A stretch of 64,000 nt of DNA from Clostridia bacterium (GTDB lineage: Bacteria; Bacillota; Clostridia; Lachnospirales; Lachnospiraceae), in assembly GCA_910574475.1 (NCBI GenBank), contig CAJTAT010000003.1, forward strand, positions 62,001-126,000. The letters are read 5' to 3'. Made by a program: the position numbers and the translations under genes. Shown here in pieces: positions 27,392-35,539 of the stretch; the stretch's first letter is position 1, and each line of letters starts with the position of its first letter. The notes below the pieces were generated by a model. The model saw only the letters and a list, made by a program, of their open reading frames with translations. It was not told where the DNA came from and searched no databases.

Positions 27392-28528
27392 TTACTCAGG
27401 GGAATCCACTATTTTTGTATATCGAAGCAAGGGATATTCCCCATCATGAGAGTTTCCGCCGATGAATGTGGACATCTCTTTTGGAGTACAAACCCTCACT
27501 GCCCCTGCCCGCAACATAAGATAAGATAATTCCTGTACTTCCCTTTCTCCACAGATTATTCCTGCTGTCTGTAAGGCAAAGGGAAGATGCCTGAGATATG
27601 GTATTATCTCTGTACGTGGAAGAAGGTAAATGGGACAGCCTCCAGCCTGAAATAAATCTTTACCGTGGGCAGCCTCTCTAAGCTCTGATGTATAGCAGCG
27701 AAGTGTATTATGTGCAATCTCTCCCTGCATAAAATCTGGTTTTTCCGAAAGAATTTGTATCTGTTCTTTCAGTTTTCCAGAAAGGTCTTTTGGAGATCCT
27801 TCCTCCAAAAAAATGCACTGACAGGAGCTGCAAAGTTTTTGCTGTGTCTTTAGCAAATGGCTAGCCAGTTCCCGTAACTCTTCTTTATTCTTAAGCCCTT
27901 CTCTGGTAATATAGGTAAAACTGAATCGATGACCCCATTCAATCAGACGTTTATCTGGACCTGCAAGGGATCGTACAGCCTGGATAGCCTCATCGCCACC
28001 CCAGACTACAATCCCGTCTGAGAGTTGGGCAAGCTTCCCAAGAGCCTTTTGATTGGAGGAGGGAATTGAAAATATAAAAACATAGGGCTTTAATCTGGGC
28101 TCAATTTCAATCAGTTCTTTTAATACGAATTTTGAGACTCCTCCGTCTTCTCCAGATGGCTTTAGAAAATTAATATTTCCCGTCAGAAGTCCTTCCAGAA
28201 CACTGTAAGCTCCCAATCCTTTTACATTTCCGGCTCCAATATGAAGAAGAACTCCCAAAGGCAGGCGCTTTATGATTCGTAGGTCCTCTCTGCCAAGCTC
28301 GCGGTCCAAGCGTTCCTGGAGTGAATCTGCGCGGATTGCCTTGGCGGCAGCGAAAAGTTCTGCAGAGTCTATGGAAGAAAGCAATCCTGCCTTTTGTAAA
28401 ACTTCCTCATAGGCGCCTTTTTGAATCCTCTGGGAGAGCTCTTCACAGGCATCCACGACTACAGAAGAGGGAAGAGGAGGGCATGCCAAGGTATGACAGA
28501 TCTTTTGGTGTAATTGTTCCCATTTCAT
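27392..28528 (-). CDS. luxC: LuxC-type acyl-CoA/acyl-protein reductase
   Basis: The 378-aa protein belongs to the LuxC acyl reductase family, which reduces an activated acyl group to a fatty aldehyde with NADPH. Features are the HIGAGNVKGLGAYSVLEG nucleotide-binding segment (96-113), WGGDEAIQAVRSL (176-187) and QQKLCSSCQC (229-238), in which Cys233 matches the catalytic cysteine of the CSS motif. It sits 34 nt behind the LuxE-type gene. In luminous bacteria LuxC works with LuxD and LuxE to feed luciferase; neither luciferase (LuxAB) nor a LuxD thioesterase is nearby, so the aldehyde must have another use. Confidence 0.85.
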   Translation of the reverse strand: MKWEQLHQKICHTLACPPLPSSVVVDACEELSQRIQKGAYEEVLQKAGLLSSIDSAELFAAAKAIRADSLQERLDRELGREDLRIIKRLPLGVLLHIGAGNVKGLGAYSVLEGLLTGNINFLKPSGEDGGVSKFVLKELIEIEPRLKPYVFIFSIPSSNQKALGKLAQLSDGIVVWGGDEAIQAVRSLAGPDKRLIEWGHRFSFTYITREGLKNKEELRELASHLLKTQQKLCSSCQCIFLEEGSPKDLSGKLKEQIQILSEKPDFMQGEIAHNTLRCYTSELREAAHGKDLFQAGGCPIYLLPRTEIIPYLRHLPFALQTAGIICGEREVQELSYLMLRAGAVRVCTPKEMSTFIGGNSHDGEYPLLRYTKIVDSPE

Positions 28529-28562
28529 AGATTTTCTCTCCTTTCTAGCTTGCTTTCATCTA

Positions 28563-29699
28563 TCAAGTGGACTCTGCCCTGGGAGAGCTTAAAAGCTTTC
28601 CGGCTGTAGCAGCGCAGGTCATAATTTCTTCCAGGCCAGCTCTCCCCAGAATCTCAAAATAAGGACTTTCAATGCCACAACCGCATGACTTTCCAGGATG
28701 GAGAATGGCCAGATCGTCTGTCATAACGCTCAGAAGCGGCATACTCTTTGCCAGGGGTGATAAAAGATTTAAAAGGCCTATTTTCCCATAACCCAGCGGA
28801 TTTAAAGTCGAGACATCACGAATGATAACCCGGCCATAAATAGGCACATGAAAATGATGGTTTTTACAGGTACAGTAAAATACAGGATGCTCGGCAGCTC
28901 CGAAAAACTCCCTCACCTGGGTTTCTTTCAACCCCAGTACTTCCTGGCACAAGGAAAAAAGCGCTTCTATTTCTACTTTAATCCCGGAAAATTCTTTCCA
29001 TCCACCTCCCATGAGGACCATGGAGCCTGAGGGAAGCTTGTAGGTTTTTCCAGCCTTTTTTAATTCCAGCAGCAAAAAGTACAGATAAGAGGGAAAACCA
29101 ATCAGGCGAACAGGAAGTTTTCCTTTGGAATACTGCTGTAGTCCGGCCACCAATCCATCTAAATCCAGAGTGTAGCCTCCCTTTTTCCAGCGCAAAGCAT
29201 AGAGATGCCTTGCAGGTGGAGCAAAAAGAGAAGTGATCCCCTGAGTTTTTACGATCATAGCCGGATTTCCACGGTGAGGTTCATATCCAAGCATCAGATA
29301 ACGAGTAGGAATTTTGGAAAAAAGCTGATGATGTTTTCCAAGCCCCAATGCCATGGCAGCAGCCAGAGGCAGACTTCCCCAGTCATATCCAATCTGGCTT
29401 CGTGTGCCACTGGTGCCAGAAGAAGATGCCTGTACGGCCATGTGATACCTTGGAAGGGTCCACAACCGCTCTTGTTTGAACAGCGCAGTGGGTAGAGGCG
29501 GGATTTGATCTAGCTTTTGTACATGCTGCAGCTTTTTGATTCCCTTGCGTTTACAGTCATATTCTACCATGCGCCGATAGGTAGGATTATGGCGAAGGTG
29601 GTAGTGGAAGTTGTCAAGCATGCATTTTTGAAAGTACCTTTTTGTTCCCGTGATATTATAGACATTGGAGTGAAAATATAAAGGAAGGCGTATGTACAT
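28563..29699 (-). CDS. luxE: LuxE-type acyl-protein synthetase
   Basis: LuxE enzymes adenylate a fatty acid and pass it through a cysteine to LuxC. The 378-aa protein has SSSGTSGT at residues 92-99, the phosphate-binding loop of the adenylating fold, and a conserved VLMGGGWK segment. Cys362 lies 16 residues from the C-terminus, where luminous LuxE carries its acyl-accepting Cys. AAAGGA precedes ATG 29699. It is transcribed first, with the LuxC gene following, from a good promoter at 29747-29775. Confidence 0.85.
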   Translation of the reverse strand: MYIRLPLYFHSNVYNITGTKRYFQKCMLDNFHYHLRHNPTYRRMVEYDCKRKGIKKLQHVQKLDQIPPLPTALFKQERLWTLPRYHMAVQASSSGTSGTRSQIGYDWGSLPLAAAMALGLGKHHQLFSKIPTRYLMLGYEPHRGNPAMIVKTQGITSLFAPPARHLYALRWKKGGYTLDLDGLVAGLQQYSKGKLPVRLIGFPSYLYFLLLELKKAGKTYKLPSGSMVLMGGGWKEFSGIKVEIEALFSLCQEVLGLKETQVREFFGAAEHPVFYCTCKNHHFHVPIYGRVIIRDVSTLNPLGYGKIGLLNLLSPLAKSMPLLSVMTDDLAILHPGKSCGCGIESPYFEILGRAGLEEIMTCAATAGKLLSSPRAEST

Positions 29700-29746
29700 G
29701 GGTGAGAATCCTTTCTAAATAACAAAACGAATGATGTACTGATTTT

Positions 29747-29775
29747 ATTATAATGCCAGGGGATCTATAGATCAA
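29747..29775 (-). promoter_or_regulatory. Promoter of the luxE-luxC operon
   Basis: On the minus strand TTGATC (29775-29770) and a perfect TATAAT (29752-29747) are 17 bp apart, about 48 bp before the LuxE start. Confidence 0.65.
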
Positions 29776-29849
29776 TGATTGTATTATGAGTTAAAATTCG
29801 CTATACTAAAAAGAAAATCATATGGAACATCAATGGGAGTGAATAAGAA

Positions 29850-30491
29850 ATGGTAATCTACATAATACGTCACGGAGAGACGGACTGGAACACAAAACGT
29901 CTGCTGCAGGGAGCTACCGATATTCCTCTAAATGAGAATGGAATTGAAGTAGCCAGATTGACTGCAAAGGGATTAGAAGATGTGGATTTTGATTTGATCT
30001 TTACAAGCCCTTTAAAACGGGCAAAAGAGACGGCTGAGATTATACGGGGGAATCGAAAGATTCCACTGGTAGAAGAGGAACGCCTGCGGGAAGTTTCCTT
30101 TGGTCCCTTTGAAGGCCTCTGCTGTAAAAAGGAAAATTGGAATATTCCAGACCCCAAATTTGTGGATTTCTTTACAAATCCAGGAGAGTACATTCCTCCA
30201 GAGGGAGGAGAATCTATCCGCCATCTCTGTGAACGGGCCACAGAATTTTTGCAGGAACTGATCCATCATCCAGATTATCAGGACAAGACCATACTACTGT
30301 CTGGACATGGAGCGGTCGTCAAAGCTCTCTTAAGCAGTATCACCATCACGGATCTGAAAGATTTCTGGAATGGAGGTGTACACAAAAATTGTGGTGTGAC
30401 CATTCTGGATGTGGAGCAGGGCAAAATTACCTTAAGACAGGAGAATGTAATCTACTATGATGAAGCAAGAAGCAGCAACTATTTTGAATAA
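29850..30491 (+). CDS. Histidine phosphatase family protein (phosphoglycerate-mutase-like)
   Basis: The catalytic RHGE motif occurs at IIRHGETDWN (residues 5-14) and the second catalytic histidine in LLSGHGAVVKAL (about 150). The fold is that of broad-specificity cofactor-independent-type phosphatases such as PhoE/GpmB-like or alpha-ribazole phosphatase; substrate unknown. A GGGAG Shine-Dalgarno precedes the start. Its 3' end overlaps the methyltransferase gene by 35 bp, implying translational coupling. Confidence 0.88.
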   Translation: MVIYIIRHGETDWNTKRLLQGATDIPLNENGIEVARLTAKGLEDVDFDLIFTSPLKRAKETAEIIRGNRKIPLVEEERLREVSFGPFEGLCCKKENWNIPDPKFVDFFTNPGEYIPPEGGESIRHLCERATEFLQELIHHPDYQDKTILLSGHGAVVKALLSSITITDLKDFWNGGVHKNCGVTILDVEQGKITLRQENVIYYDEARSSNYFE

Positions 30492-30960
30492 GAAGAAATG
30501 TTTCGTGGAGACACCCGTGGGCGTATTAGAATTGGTGGAAGATGGAAAGGGAATCTTAAGTCTCTCTTTTGGCCCTTCCACAGCGGCAGAGAAGATCCCA
30601 GAAGAAGATACCCCCCTGCTCGTGGAAGCCAAAAAACAGTTGGGAGAGTATTTTTTAGGACATCGAAAAGAATTTGATCTTCCTCTGTCCCTACACGGAA
30701 CTGAATTTCAAATGCGTGACTGGCAAGCCCTTCTGGCTATTCCCTATGGAGAGACAAGAAGTTATGGGGACATCGCCAAAATGATCGGGTGTCCCAAAGG
30801 AAGTCGGGCTGTGGGAATGGCAAACCGCTGCAACCCAGTGGCGATTATCATTCCCTGTCACCGGGTGATTGGTTCTGACGGAAAACTTACCGGATATGCG
30901 GGAAAGAATAAGGCTCTCCATATCAAAGAGTATCTATTAAAACTGGAAGGCGCTCTCTAA
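30457..30960 (+). CDS. ogt: Methylated-DNA--protein-cysteine S-methyltransferase
   Basis: This suicide enzyme removes alkyl groups from O6-alkylguanine. The acceptor cysteine is Cys134 in IIPCHRVIG, with the helix-turn-helix YGETRSYGDIAKMIG and the arginine finger region SRAVGMANRCNP. At 167 aa it is the short Ogt form lacking the Ada regulatory domain. It overlaps the phosphatase gene and lies 42 bp before the AlkD-like gene, forming a small alkylation-repair set. Confidence 0.94.
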   Translation: MMKQEAATILNKKKCFVETPVGVLELVEDGKGILSLSFGPSTAAEKIPEEDTPLLVEAKKQLGEYFLGHRKEFDLPLSLHGTEFQMRDWQALLAIPYGETRSYGDIAKMIGCPKGSRAVGMANRCNPVAIIIPCHRVIGSDGKLTGYAGKNKALHIKEYLLKLEGAL

Positions 30961-31002
30961 AAGGAACCTTTACACTCAGTGAACAAAGGAGACAACTAAT
31001 AT

Positions 31003-31722
31003 ATGAGTACACAAGCTAAAACGGATGTATCTTTAACACCTGAAAGGATTCGTGAGAGACTATTGGCTCTGGAAGATCCAAAGTACCGGGAATTTCATGG
31101 AAAATTACTGCCGGGTATAGACAATATACTGGGGGTACGTGTGCCAGACCTTCGCAAGCTTGCCAGGGAAATTGGGAAAGGGGATTGGGAGGCGTTTCTT
31201 GAAAAGAATGAGCGTGAGTGGTATGAGAACGACATGCTTCAGGGGCTTGTAATCGGCTGCGCAAAAATGGATTTTAAGAAGAGAATGGAGCTTACACGTA
31301 CGTTCATCCCACGTATCAACAACTGGGCAGTCTGCGATGTGTTCTGCGGTTCTCTCAAGGATACGAAAAAACACAAGGCGGAAGTCTGGGACTTCCTTCA
31401 GGATTATTTAAAATCAGATCAGGAATATGAGATACGCTTTGGTGTGGTGATGCTCTTAAGTCATTTTGTAGAAGAAGAATATCGTGAAAAAGCTTTTGCT
31501 GCTTTTGACAAAATTACAAGTGAAGACTATTATGTACGAATGGCCGTTGCCTGGGCTGTGTCTGTGTATTTTGTGCATTTTCCAGAAGAGAGCTTTTCAT
31601 ACTTAAAAGAAAATCGCCTGGATAACTGGACTTACAATAAAGCGCTTCAAAAGATTGTAGAATCTTATCGGGTGGATGATGAGACAAAGAAGGTGATTCG
31701 TAAAATGAAGCGGCGTATATAA
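31003..31722 (+). CDS. DNA alkylation repair protein (AlkD-like HEAT-repeat glycosylase)
   Basis: The 239-aa all-helical protein matches the DNA alkylation repair family: LPGIDNILGVRVPDLRKLAREIG, then NNWAVCDVFCGSL, and YYVRMAVAWAVSVYF, with helices in HEAT-like pairs. AlkD excises bulky or cationic N3/N7-alkylpurines without base flipping. AAAGGAG precedes ATG 31003. The adjacency to ogt strengthens the repair assignment. Confidence 0.9.
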   Translation: MSTQAKTDVSLTPERIRERLLALEDPKYREFHGKLLPGIDNILGVRVPDLRKLAREIGKGDWEAFLEKNEREWYENDMLQGLVIGCAKMDFKKRMELTRTFIPRINNWAVCDVFCGSLKDTKKHKAEVWDFLQDYLKSDQEYEIRFGVVMLLSHFVEEEYREKAFAAFDKITSEDYYVRMAVAWAVSVYFVHFPEESFSYLKENRLDNWTYNKALQKIVESYRVDDETKKVIRKMKRRI

Positions 31723-31825
31723 TGGAATATGATAGACGGACGCCCCGCGCCAGGAAAAATACCTTTTAGTATAGCGGTACTTAAGAAATAACTACGTATT
31801 TATCACTTCCAACATCGCAGCCTGA

Positions 31826-31963
31826 CATAGAAGGGATTTCCCCAAAAGCCCTCTTGAGGAACGCCAGTACTTAGTGAACACAAGTCGAAGACGTAGTGTG
31901 AACTTAGTACTGCTGCGTTCTGAACGAAGCGAGAGCGGGGGCGCTTGGGGAAACCCTTCTATG
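31826..31963. repeat. Palindromic intergenic element (nested inverted repeats)
   Basis: Outer arms CATAGAAGGGATTTCCCCAA (31826-31845) and its near-perfect complement (31945-31963, one bulged A) enclose a second inverted repeat, GAACGCCAGTACTTAG (31859-31874) with the arm at 31903-31920. The loop region is rich in CGAAG/GCGAGAGC motifs. It lies in the 371-bp gap between the AlkD-like and XRE genes; the gap's only other recognisable content is the XRE promoter. It looks like a MITE or REP-type element or a structured RNA. Confidence 0.7.
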
Positions 31964-32015
31964 ACGGGCGGACGTTTGTAGAAAATTATATATTATAGAA
32001 TGATCTATTTTTAAA

Positions 32016-32056
32016 TGTCAAATATAATTGACAAAATGTCACATATCTGATAATCT
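32016..32056 (+). promoter_or_regulatory. XRE-gene promoter with inverted-repeat operator
   Basis: TTGACA (32028-32033) and TAATCT (32051-32056) are 17 bp apart. TGTCAA (32016-32021) forms an inverted repeat with the -35 TTGACA, a plausible autoregulatory operator. Confidence 0.55.
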
Positions 32057-32093
32057 AAAACCATAATCCAACCCCATCAAAGAGGAAACCGCC

Positions 32094-32300
32094 ATGGCCA
32101 AAAACCTAAAATTAAAAGCCGCCCGTGCAGAACTCGATTATTCTCAGGAAGACCTGGCCCAAAGAGTCGGCGTATCCAGGCAAACAATCAATATGATTGA
32201 GAGAGGCGATTACAATCCTACCTTAAACCTCTGCCTGAATATCTGTCATGTACTTGGAAAGACCCTGGATGAGATTTTCTGGAAGGAGGAGCAGGAATGA
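32094..32300 (+). CDS. XRE-family helix-turn-helix regulator
   Basis: The 68-aa protein is a single Cro/CI-type DNA-binding domain: KLKAARAELDYSQEDLAQRVGVSRQTINMIERG followed by NPTLNLCLNICHVLGKTLDEIFW. This short form is common in Firmicutes upstream of a membrane-protein partner. Its stop overlaps the next gene's start (ATGA), so the two are coupled. It is probably a repressor of its own operon. Confidence 0.92.
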   Translation: MAKNLKLKAARAELDYSQEDLAQRVGVSRQTINMIERGDYNPTLNLCLNICHVLGKTLDEIFWKEEQE

Positions 32301-33628
32301 AAAGAGAGTGGATTCTATGGAACGTCCTTCAAAAGCCAGAGGACATCAAACGAGATGAACGAATGGAGCAGATTGAGTGGAAAAGTTATTTCTGGTGTTA
32401 TAAAGCATTGCTGGTTATATTATTTTTGTCAATGATTTTCAGAAATATAGTAGATGTTTTTATTGCATATGAAAATAGTTTTGTAAATTCTTCCTTATTT
32501 GTGGGGCTTTGGATCTGTGCGGGTGCTATGGTAATCGAGGGAGGACGTTTTCTCTATAACTGCTACCATGGGACACAAGAATTTTCAGACTGGTACAGTG
32601 GGAAAACTATATTTCTCAGTTATGGTATTTTCACAGGATTCTGGGGATGGCTTCTGTTTGTGACAGCGTTTGGCATTAAAAACGGATGGGCTTGGCTGAT
32701 TTGGGTTCTGGGTACTATATTTTACTGGCTGCTCTGTCATCTGGCTTATCTGCACTTTGCACTATCCATACAGGAGGATACAGAAAAGAAGGCAATTCAA
32801 TATGGAAAATGGTTCCCCACTGTCTGTGGCTTGCTTCTTGTACTCTACTATGGGATCACATGCGCAGTGACTTCAACTGCTTTTGTGAGAGAAGACAATT
32901 TTTCCCAAAATTCTTCTCTGACTGAGGAAGAAATACGCTGGCTACAGGAGATTGACAGGGGACGGGAACACTTTTATGAATTGGAAAGCTGTAAGATGGA
33001 ATGTGTGTATTTTATAGATACCCAGGAACAAGCTCCTGTCTATCAGGATGGGAGCATTGCACACGCATATTACTGGAGGATACCAGATTATAGCTATACA
33101 CAAATATTGAACTTTCCGACAGACGATTCTGTGTACAGGGAGTTTTATGGAGATATATCTGGACAATGGTATGGCGTCAATGAAGGAGAATGGATCCCAG
33201 TCGAGGACTACTGGGAAGCTTATATGAATACGAACCCTGAGGACGATACTGTCTGGGCAATGGAGCCCTATACAGGAATTCTCAAAATTGATTCCAGTGA
33301 AGTGGAATCCGTCAGAAAAGAATATAAAGATGAGCTGTGTATTTATACAGTACAATATGGGGATTCCTACAAAACATATGGGGAACGGTTAAAGATACAG
33401 GATGGTAAAGGTTTTGCCAGGGCAGTGGAACAGTATACACTAAACGAATTTGGCGTATTAGTGGCTTATGGGATAGAAGAAACAGGAGTTTTGAAGGAAA
33501 CGGGGGAAGCTTACACAGAGAAAAAGGAAATAACTGTGTGGAGCGTAAATAGAGAGGAGAATGAAAAAGAGGTTCTAAGACAGCTTCAGCAGTATAAAAC
33601 AGGAACCGCTCACAGAAACATGGAATAG
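32297..33628 (+). CDS. Uncharacterised membrane protein with large C-terminal extracytoplasmic domain
   Basis: The 443-aa product has about five hydrophobic helices between residues 32 and 205 and then a roughly 230-residue soluble part rich in acidic and aromatic residues (for example FYGDISGQWYGVNEGEWIP). No family was recognised. It is translationally coupled to the XRE regulator, so it may sense an envelope signal or be the target of the regulator. Function unknown. Confidence 0.7.
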   Translation: MKREWILWNVLQKPEDIKRDERMEQIEWKSYFWCYKALLVILFLSMIFRNIVDVFIAYENSFVNSSLFVGLWICAGAMVIEGGRFLYNCYHGTQEFSDWYSGKTIFLSYGIFTGFWGWLLFVTAFGIKNGWAWLIWVLGTIFYWLLCHLAYLHFALSIQEDTEKKAIQYGKWFPTVCGLLLVLYYGITCAVTSTAFVREDNFSQNSSLTEEEIRWLQEIDRGREHFYELESCKMECVYFIDTQEQAPVYQDGSIAHAYYWRIPDYSYTQILNFPTDDSVYREFYGDISGQWYGVNEGEWIPVEDYWEAYMNTNPEDDTVWAMEPYTGILKIDSSEVESVRKEYKDELCIYTVQYGDSYKTYGERLKIQDGKGFARAVEQYTLNEFGVLVAYGIEETGVLKETGEAYTEKKEITVWSVNREENEKEVLRQLQQYKTGTAHRNME

Positions 33629-33654
33629 AATAAACTATAAAGTAGCATGATTGT

Positions 33655-33679
33655 GGAAGCCCTAGGGCTTCCTTTTCTT
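33655..33679 (+). terminator. Terminator after the XRE/membrane-protein operon
   Basis: GGAAGCCCTAGGGCTTCC (33655-33672) is a perfect palindrome followed by TTTTCTT. Confidence 0.8.
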
Positions 33680-33698
33680 ATCCCAAAGGAGCAATAGA

Positions 33699-34700
33699 AT
33701 GAGAAAGAAAATATTTTATGAAGGACCAGACTTATCCTATCATAATGGAATTGTGAATATAAAGCAGATTCGTGATGCCGGTTATGGACGCATTGGCCTA
33801 CGAGCCGGATATGGCAGAAATAATATTGACCAAAAATATATCACAAATGCCCAGGCTTGCCATAACTTGGGAGTAAATGTTATCTTATATTGGTTCTCCT
33901 ATGCCTATACCCCTTCTATGGCTGCAACCGAAGCGGACTATGCAGTGGCACAGGCAGAGAAATATTGGGTAAGGTGTCCCATTGCATTTGATTTTGAGTA
34001 TGACAGTGTAAATTATGCCCGGAAAAATGGTGTGGATGTTACAAAGGATCTGGCTACAGAAATGTGCATTGCATTTTTGAGAAGAGTTCAACAGGAGGGA
34101 TATCTCCCTGTTCTTTACACAAACCAGGATTATATTGACAGGTATTTTGATTGGAACAAGATACTTAAAGAATTAGAGGCTGTATATATCTGGTACGCCC
34201 GATACACCTCTTCCCTTTCCGAAAGCGAATTGAATATTACAGATATATGGCAGTTTACTTCATCAGCAAGAGTCCCAGGCGTGCAGGGAAAAGTAGATTT
34301 GAACAAGTTTTACACAGACTTTGAAGAATCCATTCCATCGAACCCCAAACCAATACCAAATATTAATATACGAAACTTCCAGAAAGCTGCAAATGAAGAT
34401 GGATATCGTGATGCCAATGGCAGAGAGCTGGTGGAAGATGGAATAGATGGCCCCAGGACTCAATATGTACGCAGCCAGATCACTCTAAAGGCCAAGCTGC
34501 ATGTGCTGGTTGGTTCTACGGGGGAAGTGGTAAAATGGCATCAGGAACGGTGCAATGAGATTCTTGGCTACAACCAGGAGGTTGATGGCAAGTATGGGAG
34601 AATCGCCAGAAGCAATACGATGGATCTGCAGAAAAAATTAGGGCTTGTTGTTGATGGTGTGGCAGGATATAATACTTTGCAGGCAGAGTTTTACTGCTAA
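33699..34700 (+). CDS. Glycoside hydrolase family 25 lysozyme with peptidoglycan-binding tail
   Basis: The GH25 domain (residues 1 to about 215) cleaves the beta-1,4 MurNAc-GlcNAc bond. It starts EGPDLSYHNGIV and carries the catalytic acidic pair in AFDFEYD (about 105-111) and the C-terminal DIWQFTSS strand. A peptidoglycan-binding-like region follows (VDGKYGRIARSNTMDLQKKLGLVVDGVAGYNTLQ). No signal peptide or N-terminal helix is visible, unlike secreted autolysins, so it resembles phage endolysins. No holin or other phage genes are nearby. Confidence 0.87.
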   Translation: MRKKIFYEGPDLSYHNGIVNIKQIRDAGYGRIGLRAGYGRNNIDQKYITNAQACHNLGVNVILYWFSYAYTPSMAATEADYAVAQAEKYWVRCPIAFDFEYDSVNYARKNGVDVTKDLATEMCIAFLRRVQQEGYLPVLYTNQDYIDRYFDWNKILKELEAVYIWYARYTSSLSESELNITDIWQFTSSARVPGVQGKVDLNKFYTDFEESIPSNPKPIPNINIRNFQKAANEDGYRDANGRELVEDGIDGPRTQYVRSQITLKAKLHVLVGSTGEVVKWHQERCNEILGYNQEVDGKYGRIARSNTMDLQKKLGLVVDGVAGYNTLQAEFYC

Positions 34701-34720
34701 TATTTTAGCATACTATAATT

Positions 34721-34742
34721 TTAAGAAAAGTTTAAGAAAAGA
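34721..34742 (+). promoter_or_regulatory. Tandem 11-bp direct repeat: candidate response-regulator binding site
   Basis: TTTAAGAAAAG occurs twice head to tail (34721-34731 and 34732-34742). OmpR-family regulators bind direct repeats at about one helical turn. A -10-like TATACT follows at 34770-34775 with a poor -35, as expected for an activated promoter driving the two-component genes. Confidence 0.6.
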
Positions 34743-34825
34743 GTTATAGGATCGAAAGGCTCTTTCTATATACTTAGCATATGACATTGAAAATATACAC
34801 ATAGAAGAGACAGAGGAGACTATCG

Positions 34826-35539
34826 ATGCAAAAGATTTTGATTGTTGAAGATGACAAAGCCTTGAGCAACGGGATTGCCCTTGCTCTGAAATCAGAAGGA
34901 TATATACTTGTGCAAACCTTTGATCTGGCACAAGCCAGAGATGCAATGAAAGATCAGGAAATATCTCTGGTTATTTTGGATCTAAATCTGCCGGACGGAA
35001 ATGGGTTAGTGTTATTATCTGAGATAAAAGAAAAGATGGAAATTCCTGTGATGATTTTAACAGCCAATGACTTAGAGACTGATATTGTAACTGGACTGGA
35101 ATCAGGAGCAGATGATTATATTACAAAGCCCTTTAGCCTTATGGTGCTTCGCGCCAGAGTCAATACCCAGATGCGCAAGCACCAGAGGGGAGGGCTACAG
35201 GTATATCAGGCAGGTGAATTCTATTTTTCTTTTCAAAAAATGGAATTTATCAAAGGCGACAGACATGTGGAACTTAGTAAGACAGAGCAAAAACTTTTGA
35301 GGATGTTGGTAGAGAACCGTGGGATAACGCTCTCCAGGGCAGAGTTGGTAGATCGAATCTGGACTGACGGTGCACAGTATGTGGATGAAAATGCGCTGTC
35401 CGTCACAGTCAAGCGTCTGCGTGACAAGCTGGAAGATAACCCATCTTCTCCCCGACATATTAAAACCATCTACGGGATCGGCTATACTTGGACAGATGAG
35501 CGTGTCAAAGCGCTAAAGAGTGGCGGCGCCCATGGATAA
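34826..35539 (+). CDS. OmpR/PhoB-type response regulator
   Basis: A receiver domain with acidic pocket EDD at residues 8-10, phosphoacceptor Asp52 in LVILDLNLPDGNG and the conserved Thr/Lys (LTAND, TKPF) is joined to a winged-helix DNA-binding domain (ENALSVTVKRLRDKLED ... IKTIYGIGYTW). GAGGAG precedes ATG 34826. It overlaps the sensor kinase gene by a few bases and probably controls the ABC exporter downstream, as in Bce-type detoxification modules. Confidence 0.93.
   Translation: MQKILIVEDDKALSNGIALALKSEGYILVQTFDLAQARDAMKDQEISLVILDLNLPDGNGLVLLSEIKEKMEIPVMILTANDLETDIVTGLESGADDYITKPFSLMVLRARVNTQMRKHQRGGLQVYQAGEFYFSFQKMEFIKGDRHVELSKTEQKLLRMLVENRGITLSRAELVDRIWTDGAQYVDENALSVTVKRLRDKLEDNPSSPRHIKTIYGIGYTWTDERVKALKSGGAHG

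Noticed and set aside
32094..33628. Toxin-antitoxin system
   Set aside because: The partner of the XRE protein is a 443-aa multi-spanning membrane protein, not a small toxin.
33699..34700. Prophage remnant around the GH25 lysozyme
   Set aside because: No holin, structural or replication genes occur on either side.
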